From the NCBI RefSeq assembly GCF_006476045.1, contig NZ_SRZY01000007.1, positions 1 to 37,713 of the forward strand: a stretch of DNA of 37,713 nt. Reading direction: 5' to 3'. A program made the translations under genes and the position numbers. Of the stretch, positions 1-6,412 are shown piece after piece (positions within the stretch are counted from its first letter, which is position 1; each line of letters begins with the position of its first letter). This stretch comes from Sphingobacterium lumbrici (lineage in GTDB: Bacteria; Bacteroidota; Bacteroidia; Sphingobacteriales; Sphingobacteriaceae). The notes beneath the pieces were generated by a model. It worked only from the letters and a program-made list of their open reading frames with translations. It ran no database searches and was not told the DNA's origin.

Positions 1-117
1 GCCCTCCGGATTCTACGGTTTTGAACAGTAACTAAAAAACAAACCTCCCCAAAATCGCTCCTAAAGAGGTCGGTTTTATGATTTTGGAATCTTATTTTGA
101 AAAAATAAGGGTTGTGC

Positions 118-139
118 AACGGTTACCCATGTTAGTGGC
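118..139 (-). repeat. Minimal attC-like site (site A)
   Basis: On the minus strand the bases before this site (GCCACTAAC) pair with the start of the same cassette at 1220-1228. The cut core ACCG|TT is followed by TTGCACAAC, the presumed start of a further cassette outside the window. Unlike sites B-D the arms are almost absent: only GGTTACC separates the two boxes. It may be a deleted site or a naturally minimal one. Confidence 0.45.
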
Positions 140-620
140 TGGTGTTCTTCGGTCTTATCGGTATCCAAATTTCTTCTTCTGATGTCGGGTCGTTGTTTTT
201 GTATTTGTCGCCCAACACTTCAAAATGCGGTCTGTCGTCCAAAACGTAGTCCGAACTTGGCAACCACGTTCCCAAAATGTATTGAAAAACTGAATTGTCT
301 GTGCTTAAACCTTTATAGTCAAAAACCGCATAAAGTCCGCTTGGCAAAACAAAAGTTTCCATTTCGTTTGGCACGTTGTCAAAGTCTGCAACTTCAACTG
401 TCGCCCACCTTTCAAATTCATTTGTCGGTTTGAAGTCCGCAAAATGTGTTGGTTTGTAAACAACCATTGAAATTAAATCACTCGCCAAATTGTTTGTGAT
501 TTCTTTTCGTCTTGGTGTAAAACTTCGCCATAATTCGCCAATTTTATAATTAGCAAAACTCATTGTTAGTCGCTTTCCGACTAATTTCTTTTCGTTTAAT
601 GTTTCAATTCTTGGTGTCAT
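132..620 (-). CDS. GyrI-like small-molecule-binding domain protein
   Basis: A 162-residue protein made of one GyrI-like/AraC effector-binding fold, with the typical opening (PRIETLNEKKLVGKRLTMSF) and a closing WIPIRPKN strand. Family members bind small amphipathic molecules; E. coli GyrI (SbmC) also protects DNA gyrase. No DNA-binding domain is attached, so this is a stand-alone sensor, sequestration or detoxification protein. It is the second gene of cassette 1: its start overlaps the stop of the upstream pentapeptide gene by 4 bases, implying translational coupling. The stop codon lies at the very edge of site A. The family call is firm; the ligand and any gyrase role are inference. Confidence 0.75.
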   Translation of the reverse strand: MTPRIETLNEKKLVGKRLTMSFANYKIGELWRSFTPRRKEITNNLASDLISMVVYKPTHFADFKPTNEFERWATVEVADFDNVPNEMETFVLPSGLYAVFDYKGLSTDNSVFQYILGTWLPSSDYVLDDRPHFEVLGDKYKNNDPTSEEEIWIPIRPKNTSH

Positions 621-1180
621 TTTTCTATATCAATATCATATTTGTCTAAAAGTCCTGAAACGCCCAAAATAGAAAATTTTGCTTTCTTAATTCGGTTAAT
701 TTCTGGGTCAATGGAATAATTGTAAGAAGTCCGAAAGTCCGCTTTTTCAAGTGTTGTGTGGTCGAAAACGGCTTGTGTCAGATTACAGTTGTCAAATACG
801 GCACTTGTCAGGTCAGTTTCTGCAAAGTCAGTTTCTTGTAACTGCGAATTTTTGAAAATGGTCTTTTTGATTTTTGTCTTAAAGAACGAAGAATGGTTAA
901 GTTGGCAACCGTCAAACGAAAAGGAAAGTCCAAACTCGTTACAAGTGTCAAACCGAAGTCCCAACATTTTGCAGTCTTTGAATTTTACGTCCCGAAACGC
1001 TGTCTTGTTGAGTTTTGCCAAACTGAAATTACAACCGTTGAATGTGCAGTCAATAAACTTAAATTCTGAAAGGTCGGTGTCGGCAAAGTTGCAACTATTG
1101 AAAATGCAGTTTTCGTATTCGCCTTTTGTCAGCAAGTCGTTTTTGTCAAAAGTTTTGTCTTGTATGTATGTTTCCTGCAT
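617..1180 (-). CDS. Pentapeptide-repeat protein
   Basis: A 187-residue protein with many A/C-D/N-L/F-x-x units from about residue 20 to 150 (for example CNFADTDLSEF, TDLTSAVFDNCNL), the signature of a right-handed beta-helix. Qnr and McbG proteins of this fold mimic DNA and protect gyrase from inhibitors, but many pentapeptide proteins have unknown roles. It is somewhat shorter than Qnr (about 214-218 residues). It is the first gene of cassette 1, starting about 40 bases from hairpin site B, and it is coupled to a GyrI-like gene. The pairing of two families with gyrase-linked members suggests a role at gyrase or against a gyrase-targeting compound. That is inference. Confidence 0.8.
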   Translation of the reverse strand: MQETYIQDKTFDKNDLLTKGEYENCIFNSCNFADTDLSEFKFIDCTFNGCNFSLAKLNKTAFRDVKFKDCKMLGLRFDTCNEFGLSFSFDGCQLNHSSFFKTKIKKTIFKNSQLQETDFAETDLTSAVFDNCNLTQAVFDHTTLEKADFRTSYNYSIDPEINRIKKAKFSILGVSGLLDKYDIDIEK

Positions 1181-1220
1181 TTGTCTGTTCTGTCATTTGG
1201 AACGGTGTCTTGTTACACTT

Positions 1221-1354
1221 GCCACTAACGGTTCGCGGCTTGGTGTAGTGGGGCTTTTCAGCACAACACTTGATACGAAGCGCACAGTTCAAATTTAGCA
1301 CAAATTATCATACGAAGAACGTCCACCCCATAACGCCAAACCGCTGATAGCAGC
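1221..1354 (-). repeat. attC-like hairpin site B
   Basis: Imperfect inverted repeat of about 122 bp between boxes AAC (1227-1229) and GAT (1346-1348, expected GTT, so one base altered). The arms GCGGCTTGGTGTAGTGGGG and the complement of CCCCATAACGCCAAACCGC match at all but four positions. The internal part carries CAAATTTAGCA, also found in site D. It separates cassettes 1 and 2. Confidence 0.7.
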
Positions 1355-1386
1355 AGGGCTTTTAGGGCATTTTTCTTCTTACCATT

Positions 1387-1938
1387 TTATACAGTTTCTT
1401 CAATAATTGTCTTGATATTTCTTAATGTTTTTTGTTGTGCCTTTATGATAAAACTTCTGCCGAATAGGTACGATGGAAGGTTAATTGGAAATTTAGCGTA
1501 GGCGCAAAAAGTGCAAGTATAATACGTTTGGTTTATTCCTTTTTCAACAAAGTTGTTAATGAGTTTACAAGTGGCTGGCATTGGCTTTATAAGTCGTAAT
1601 TCAACTTCAATATTATTTTCGTCCATTCTTTTTATTTCCTGTTCGCCCATACCCACATTTTTATTCTTGTCTTCGTTATGACTTTCCCATTTGAATACAG
1701 CACCAACCGTTGCGTCTGTTCCAACAATTGTTGGTTGAAGATTTGGGTCGGCTTTTAACCATTCGCTGTATTGAGTTTGATTGTTGAACAAGCTCATATA
1801 GTCATAAACAGTTTTCTTTGGCTTATTGATGGTTTCGGATACTGTTACAGAATAGTGCTTTGGAAGAATTAATGCCACCATTAAGAGTAACAGCACAATA
1901 GCTGCAACAATGCTTAAAATTATAAATACAACACTCAT
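1387..1938 (-). CDS. SRPBCC/START-like protein with N-terminal membrane anchor
   Basis: About 183 residues from the chosen ATG at 1938, which gives a clean transmembrane helix at residues 2-27 (VVFIILSIVAAIVLLLLMVALIL). After it comes a polyketide-cyclase/START-like domain (YSVTVSETINKPKKTVYDYM... and a late YLFGRSFIIKAQQKTLRNIK helix). An upstream in-frame start at 1998 would overlap the previous gene and break the membrane segment, so I did not use it. The previous gene stops only about 4 bases before this start. It is the last gene of the three-gene cassette 2. The fold binds hydrophobic ligands; no specific function can be assigned. Confidence 0.7.
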   Translation of the reverse strand: MSVVFIILSIVAAIVLLLLMVALILPKHYSVTVSETINKPKKTVYDYMSLFNNQTQYSEWLKADPNLQPTIVGTDATVGAVFKWESHNEDKNKNVGMGEQEIKRMDENNIEVELRLIKPMPATCKLINNFVEKGINQTYYTCTFCAYAKFPINLPSYLFGRSFIIKAQQKTLRNIKTIIEETV

Positions 1939-1942
1939 ACTA

Positions 1943-2332
1943 TTATTGTTTAAAAGGAATAACCGTTTGAACTTTTTTGTCCCGCAACCCAATTGCAATC
2001 CAAACTAATATTGCAAAAAGAACAGGTGAAAGCAAAATCGAAGGAGCATCACCGTGAATAATGTGCGTGGCAACAGCTCCGCCAAACCACGCAGTAAGTA
2101 TTACAGCACCAAGTATTGATGTTTTGGGTATCACATAACAAATAACTCCCATGAGCAACACAATCGCTAACGGCAAAAGAGAACTTTCAGAATATCCCAA
2201 CTCTTTCGCATTTGTTAATGCAGTTTCTGTTTTCACTATGTTGTTTACCGCTCCCATAAAAAGGAACAACGCCACAATTCCTTGAAGTACGTAAGACGAC
2301 CATAACCTAACTTTTGAAATCTTATTTTCCAT
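1943..2332 (-). CDS. DoxX-like four-helix membrane protein
   Basis: A 129-residue protein with four hydrophobic helices at about residues 14-30, 50-68, 72-90 and 97-116, and charged loops. Length and layout fit the DoxX-like (DoxX_2) family of small integral membrane proteins. It sits between the AraC regulator gene (62-bp gap upstream) and the SRPBCC gene (about 4-bp gap downstream), so the last two are probably co-translated. AraC + DoxX + SRPBCC combinations are common in Bacteroidota, often in stress or small-molecule response loci. The biochemical role is unknown. Confidence 0.65.
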   Translation of the reverse strand: MENKISKVRLWSSYVLQGIVALFLFMGAVNNIVKTETALTNAKELGYSESSLLPLAIVLLMGVICYVIPKTSILGAVILTAWFGGAVATHIIHGDAPSILLSPVLFAILVWIAIGLRDKKVQTVIPFKQ

Positions 2333-2394
2333 AATCTTTTTTCTGCAAAAGTATTTGTTGCAATGCTATCAGTCTTGTAAAAAATCATTGATTT

Positions 2395-3174
2395 TTACTT
2401 TGCAGATTGTTTTAAGAACTCAGTTGGGGTTTGCCCTGTGAATAATTTAAAGTCTTTTGTAAAATGTGCTTGGTCATAATAGTCCGCCTCAAATGCTGTT
2501 TGTGCAAGACTTCTGTTGTTTAAGCTGCCGATTATTGAGTTCATACGGACTATGTAACAAAACTGTTTGGGTGAAGCTCCCGTTGCTCTCCTAAATCTTT
2601 TTTCAAAGGCATCAAGACTTATAAAATGGTTGGTAGCCAAATCTTTGACTTTTAGTAAGCCGTTATATTCCTTAATTACTCGAACTGCATTGGCAATAAG
2701 TGGGTCTTGCTTGTAGTCGCAAAGTTTTTCTAACAAAAAACTTTCTATTATATGTATTCTCTGTTCATTTGATTTTGCTTCACACAATCCATCTTCTAAC
2801 GCATTTAATGTTTTAAAATTGGAAAATTCATTAAGCGACAACACTTCGCCAAACGTATTGTGAAGCGGTTCTTTAAAAAATGCGGCTGCTCCTTCGGTAT
2901 TGAATATTACCAATAAATTTCCGGTATTGGTATCGTCTTTCATTAGTTGGATTGATTTTCTTAACCCTGCAACTACTGCAAAAGGAAGAGAGTTTTCAAC
3001 GTCAGTTAGATATTTAGTTGTCCCTTTGTATCTGAACCCGAAGGTAAGCGAAGTGTCGGGCAACATACTATTAACAATAGTTTCATCACAGTTCACTATC
3101 ATATAGCACTTTACAAAAGGTTTTAGCTTTTCTGTTGGTATGAATGTTTCAAGTATCATTTCTGTTTCTGTCAA
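2395..3174 (-). CDS. AraC-family transcriptional regulator
   Basis: A 259-residue regulator. The C-terminal ~100 residues hold two helix-turn-helix motifs (VKDLATNHFISLDAFEKRFR and the conserved ATGASPKQFCYIVRMN...YYDQAHFTKDFKLFTGQTPTEF). The N-terminal part is the ligand-sensing domain common in Bacteroidota AraC proteins. It is the first gene of cassette 2, starting about 20 bases from hairpin site C, and probably controls the DoxX-like and SRPBCC genes behind it. I see no TTTG-N19-TAnnTTTG promoter directly before its start, so it may depend on array read-through. Confidence 0.85.
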   Translation of the reverse strand: MTETEMILETFIPTEKLKPFVKCYMIVNCDETIVNSMLPDTSLTFGFRYKGTTKYLTDVENSLPFAVVAGLRKSIQLMKDDTNTGNLLVIFNTEGAAAFFKEPLHNTFGEVLSLNEFSNFKTLNALEDGLCEAKSNEQRIHIIESFLLEKLCDYKQDPLIANAVRVIKEYNGLLKVKDLATNHFISLDAFEKRFRRATGASPKQFCYIVRMNSIIGSLNNRSLAQTAFEADYYDQAHFTKDFKLFTGQTPTEFLKQSAK

Positions 3175-3192
3175 ATGGGCTGTCGTTTAGCC

Positions 3193-3334
3193 TTGCTGCT
3201 AACGGTTTTCGGCTTGGCGATGTGGCGGATTATTAGCACAAAAGTTCAATAGAATTACTGCCGTTGAACCTTGCACAAACGTATCATAGTAGCACTTCAG
3301 CCGCCATATTGCCAAACCGATGTTATGTGTTCGC
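3193..3334 (-). repeat. attC-like hairpin site C
   Basis: Imperfect inverted repeat, 124 bp from AAC (3201-3203) to GTT (3322-3324). The arms TCGGCTTGGCGATGTGGCGG and the complement of CCGCCATATTGCCAAACCGA differ at about three positions. The outer bases differ from site to site: GCTGCTAAC on the left belongs with cassette 2, GTTATGTGT on the right with cassette 3. It separates cassettes 2 and 3. Confidence 0.75.
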
Positions 3335-3347
3335 CCTTCTTGTCGCA

Positions 3348-5138
3348 TTATAGTGAGTTGTAATATTCTTTGATTTTTTGAGCCATTAATTTTCGTCTTA
3401 AAGTCAAGAAGTCTTGATAGTCGTCTATACTCATTTCCATAATTTCTGCTGGCACACAATTCATTTTCAGATTGTCTAAAAGTTCTTGTTCGCTCGAAAG
3501 TCCGCTTACTAATTTATTGTTGTCAACAATTTGAGTTTTAATAAGTTCAAAGTAGTCTTTTGGTGGCTTGTTTCCAACTTTGATGTTTACTTCCGATTGC
3601 ATATAAACATAGTTTGCAATTTGGTTGTATTTACTTCTGTCAAGTCCGTTTTTGCTTAAATAATCTTTTGGAAATAAATGATGAATGTCGCCACGCAACG
3701 AAATTAAATCGCCAACTAAAACATCTTTTGATAAAAATCCTCTGTCGTTTGCTTTTACTTGTGAAGCCAAAAACACGTGAAAATAAGGGCTACTCGCAAC
3801 GGAAGTGTCTAAACTTTGCGGTAAAGACGCGTTCCAAAATGCGTCTGAAAGTTCTCCATCTTCTTTTTCTTTTAAATATTCGGCAAATGGTTTTTGAGAT
3901 ATTTGTTTGATGTCAAAATCAAATGTACTTTCAGGTGAACCTGAATATCGTCCTGTCAAAATTGAATAAACCAACCATTTTCTAACGTAACTTTCAATGG
4001 AAACGGAATTAACGCCAAGTTCTTTAAGTTTTAAGTAAACGATATACGCAAAATTTAAAGCGTTTTGAGAACGGATAAGTTTAGGAGAAATAAATCCCGC
4101 GGATTTTACAATCATTAAAAACCTTTTAAAATTGGTTTCGTTGATGAAATTATAAACTCCGTTTTTCAGTTTTAAGAAAGATTGCTCTGCAATTTCTGTT
4201 TCGTAACTTCTTGATTCAAAATTTCTACCCGAAAGCAAACTTACCAAATCGGAAAGTCGTCCTCTGTTGAATTGTGATGTAAATGCAACACGGATTAAAT
4301 CGTTGTAACTTGGGTCGTATAAATCTTCGTTTTCAGTTTTAAGCCACGACATTTTTTGAAAAAAATCAGATTTTGCAAAATCTTTGTCGTTATCTACAAT
4401 TTGTTTGTAAAAATCTGGTGCAATGGCTAAATGACAGAAATAATCAATGGCTTTTCTCAATTCGTTTCCGCCATTTTCTGTATCAGAAGCAATTTTGCTC
4501 ATTGCAAAATCTGCCTGACTTAATACAACTCCTTTTGAGTTTATTCTGATAAATATTTCTGTAACTGTTTCAATATCCAATTCAGGTGCAAGTTCAATCA
4601 TTCCGATTGGCTTTTTCACGATGCTGATTAATCTTGAAAATGAGTTTTCAATTAAATCTTCGTCAATTTCAGGATTAAGAACCAAATAATCTCTAACCAA
4701 TTTCAGCAAACTGATTTTTCCCGAAAAGGCGTCTGTAATGTCGTGAAGCCAAACTTTGTCTTTTAAAATTGCAGGGTTTTGCACTTCAAAACGTTCTTCA
4801 ATAGGGTTGAAGGCAATTTTGATTTTTATTCGTTGGTAATTTTTGTTGATGACGTATTGTCCGAGAATTGCAGCGGTCAAAGCTGTTACACGTTGTTGTC
4901 CGTCAATCAAAACTTTTTTGCCTTCGCTTAAACTTCCGTCTTTCAGTTTTACGTTCGGGTTTCTCCAAGCGATTACGTAACCAATTGGATAACCTTGATA
5001 CAAACTGTCCATTAAGTCACGAACTTTTGAACTGTCCCAAACAAAAGGTCTTTGAATTTCTGGAATTGCGATTTCGCCCGAATTTACCCAAGCTAAAATT
5101 GTTTCGATTAAATGTTGGTTTACTGAATATTTCTGCAT
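3348..5138 (-). CDS. DUF262 / HNH-like protein (GmrSD-related), possible phage defence
   Basis: A 596-residue protein. The N-terminal DUF262 domain (about residues 10-230) has the hallmark [10 protein letters not shown] and [12 protein letters not shown] motifs; related domains in GmrS/BrxU-type enzymes couple nucleotide binding to DNA cleavage. Near residues 490-545 a HNH-like stretch ([11 protein letters not shown]...[20 protein letters not shown]) resembles the DUF1524/HNH nuclease part. GmrSD-like proteins cut modified phage DNA, so antiphage restriction is plausible but not shown. It is the only gene of cassette 3; its stop lies about 22 bases from hairpin site C. It shows no obvious frameshift. 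Confidence 0.75.
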   Translation of the reverse strand: MQKYSVNQHLIETILAWVNSGEIAIPEIQRPFVWDSSKVRDLMDSLYQGYPIGYVIAWRNPNVKLKDGSLSEGKKVLIDGQQRVTALTAAILGQYVINKNYQRIKIKIAFNPIEERFEVQNPAILKDKVWLHDITDAFSGKISLLKLVRDYLVLNPEIDEDLIENSFSRLISIVKKPIGMIELAPELDIETVTEIFIRINSKGVVLSQADFAMSKIASDTENGGNELRKAIDYFCHLAIAPDFYKQIVDNDKDFAKSDFFQKMSWLKTENEDLYDPSYNDLIRVAFTSQFNRGRLSDLVSLLSGRNFESRSYETEIAEQSFLKLKNGVYNFINETNFKRFLMIVKSAGFISPKLIRSQNALNFAYIVYLKLKELGVNSVSIESYVRKWLVYSILTGRYSGSPESTFDFDIKQISQKPFAEYLKEKEDGELSDAFWNASLPQSLDTSVASSPYFHVFLASQVKANDRGFLSKDVLVGDLISLRGDIHHLFPKDYLSKNGLDRSKYNQIANYVYMQSEVNIKVGNKPPKDYFELIKTQIVDNNKLVSGLSSEQELLDNLKMNCVPAEIMEMSIDDYQDFLTLRRKLMAQKIKEYYNSL

Positions 5139-5185
5139 TTGTTTTTTTGTCGTTCGTTTCTATTTAGCGCGGTCGTTCATAGGGT

Positions 5186-5324
5186 GACACATAACGGTCA
5201 AGTATAAGCGTAGTGCGGGATTTCGGAGCAATTCACTGTCCGCCCACCACAAAGTTTCTTAAGAGCAAAAATGCTCAAATTTAGCAGTTCAGCCCGCATT
5301 ACGCTTATACAATGTTGGCGGTAG
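5186..5324 (-). repeat. attC-like hairpin site D
   Basis: Inverted repeat, 124 bp from AAC (5193-5195) to GTT (5314-5316). The arms GTATAAGCGTAGTGCGGG and the complement of CCCGCATTACGCTTATAC differ at one position, the best preserved of the four sites. The arm sequence is unlike that of sites B and C, while the AACGG start, ATGTT end, length and the internal CAAATTTAGCA are shared. It separates cassettes 3 and 4. Confidence 0.78.
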
Positions 5325-5329
5325 TTTTT

Positions 5330-6100
5330 TTATTCAATTCTCCTTAATACCCCCTTTAATTTTGCTTCAACTCCAAGATTATCAAAAAGTTTTTCAGTCA
5401 ATGTTAATGTCTTCTTGAAAGCTGTTTTAATATCTGTCGGATCTAATTCTGATGTTGTCTCCTGAAATAACGAATACCAATCTGGGTCTATGTCTTTTTC
5501 CAAGCTTTTTGTTGGACTTTCCCAATGTTTGGTTTGGTATGTTTCAATTCTTATTAACCAAAGTAAATATTTTTGAACATTTGATAAGCTTTGGTAAGCG
5601 TGAGCAAATTCCTGTCGTTTAATTAAGTTGCTTGTTGTAAGTAAAACATTCAACAATGATTGGCTCAACCACAGGATATTTTCATTTGTTGTTCGATCAG
5701 GTACTTTAGTTTTTATTTCTTTGAGCGTGTTAGTCAATAAATCTTCTTTATCTACTAAAATCATCTTGTCAAAGTCGCTAAACTCTACCAAACCGTCCCA
5801 CGATTTGATAACTTCCATTTGGTCGTTTGTCAAAAAATGAAACTCCCCCCTTATCATATTTTCAAAAATGGCAACTTCACTTCCATACTCGTTGGTAAAA
5901 TATAATGCCAAAGGATGAATTTGGCTTACCCAATTTTCAGCGGAAAAATTTTCTTTATCCTTCAAGAAGATGTAGAATTCAATATCTGAATATTTGTCCC
6001 CTTCATTTTTGGTAAATGACCCGTACATAAATACGGCAGAAATATTTTTATCATTTTGAGCTATTGACTTTGTTTTGTCAATCATTTGTAACTGTGTCAT
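5330..6100 (-). CDS. Nucleotidyltransferase resembling lincosamide nucleotidyltransferase Lnu(B)/Lnu(F)
   Basis: A 256-residue protein with the nucleotidyltransferase signature MYGSFTKNEGDKYSDIEFYI at about residues 25-44: GS, then D-x-E, which bind metal and nucleotide. A second conserved stretch NEYGSEVAIFENMIRGEFHF follows at about 90-110. Both strongly resemble Lnu(B)/Lnu(F)-type enzymes, which adenylylate lincomycin and clindamycin, and Lnu(F) is itself known from integron cassettes. Length also fits. It is the only gene of cassette 4, in first position next to the promoter at 6249-6279, the best-expressed place in an integron. The fold is sure; the lincosamide substrate is inference, since relatives may use other substrates. 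Confidence 0.7.
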   Translation of the reverse strand: MTQLQMIDKTKSIAQNDKNISAVFMYGSFTKNEGDKYSDIEFYIFLKDKENFSAENWVSQIHPLALYFTNEYGSEVAIFENMIRGEFHFLTNDQMEVIKSWDGLVEFSDFDKMILVDKEDLLTNTLKEIKTKVPDRTTNENILWLSQSLLNVLLTTSNLIKRQEFAHAYQSLSNVQKYLLWLIRIETYQTKHWESPTKSLEKDIDPDWYSLFQETTSELDPTDIKTAFKKTLTLTEKLFDNLGVEAKLKGVLRRIE

Positions 6101-6248
6101 TTTCTAATTTTTTAATATTAACAATCGCCCTTTCTACTTTGCGTATTAAAGGATATTTCAATTCTTATTCTATCTTACAGTTACTTATAGCTTCATTTTC
6201 TTGAATGTTTTTCGTTGTTAATTGTTTCTTCAAATTACCGCCAACTCT

Positions 6249-6279
6249 CAAATATACGCAATAATCTTCTTTACACAAA
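6249..6279 (-). promoter_or_regulatory. Cassette promoter (Pc-like), perfect Bacteroidota consensus
   Basis: On the minus strand this reads TTTG, exactly 19 bases, then TATATTTG, matching the Bacteroidota consensus TTTG-N19-TAnnTTTG at every position. It ends 3 bases before the GTT core of the attI-like site, so transcription would begin almost at the cassette junction and run into the nucleotidyltransferase and the rest of the array. Confidence 0.75.
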
Positions 6280-6356
6280 AAAACCAATAATTCTCTGTTT
6301 TGCCATAAATATTTGTTTGTAAGGGGCTTCACTTTATGGTTGTGCCATTTTATCCA

Positions 6357-6387
6357 TTGCGCATTTTGTATAACTTTCTTAGATTTG
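6357..6387 (+). promoter_or_regulatory. Probable recombinase promoter
   Basis: TTG (6357-6359), 20-base spacer, TAGATTTG (6380-6387), close to the Bacteroidota consensus, 19 bases before the recombinase ATG. The -7 box lies in the loop of the inverted repeat 6359-6412. Confidence 0.5.
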
Positions 6388-6412
6388 CTTTATTAGGTAA
6401 TACAAAATGCGC
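6359..6412. repeat. 13-bp perfect inverted repeat at the recombinase start
   Basis: GCGCATTTTGTAT (6359-6371) is perfectly complementary to ATACAAAATGCGC (6400-6412), with a 28-base spacer holding the -7 box TAGATTTG. The right arm includes the start codon at 6407. It could be an operator for autoregulation, or a hairpin that hides the start codon in transcripts beginning further upstream. Confidence 0.65.

Larger units (their letters stand above)
6101..6406. other. Attachment and promoter region between first cassette and recombinase
   Basis: There is no gene in this stretch of about 300 bases. The cassette 4 leader (6101-6244) ends at the attI-like core TACCGCCAAC (6236-6245), which is the exact complement of the other cassette end at 5314-5323. 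To the right lie a minus-strand promoter (6249-6279), then a plus-strand promoter and an inverted repeat before the recombinase start. No second hairpin arm is found right of 6245, as expected for attI rather than attC. Confidence 0.6.

Noticed and set aside
1..117. A gene or complete cassette at the left edge
   Set aside because: No open frame of note; only an 8-bp inverted repeat (CCAAAATC...GATTTTGG) and an A/T-rich hairpin just left of site A.
756..1298. Long plus-strand open frame opposite the pentapeptide gene
   Set aside because: It mirrors the codon bias of the real minus-strand gene and runs through the hairpin site; no protein features.
1221..5324. The hairpin sites as simple MITEs or terminators
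   Set aside because: Their outer tags differ between sites yet pair within each cassette. MITEs would have constant ends and target duplications, and terminators would not show paired tags 1-2 kb apart.
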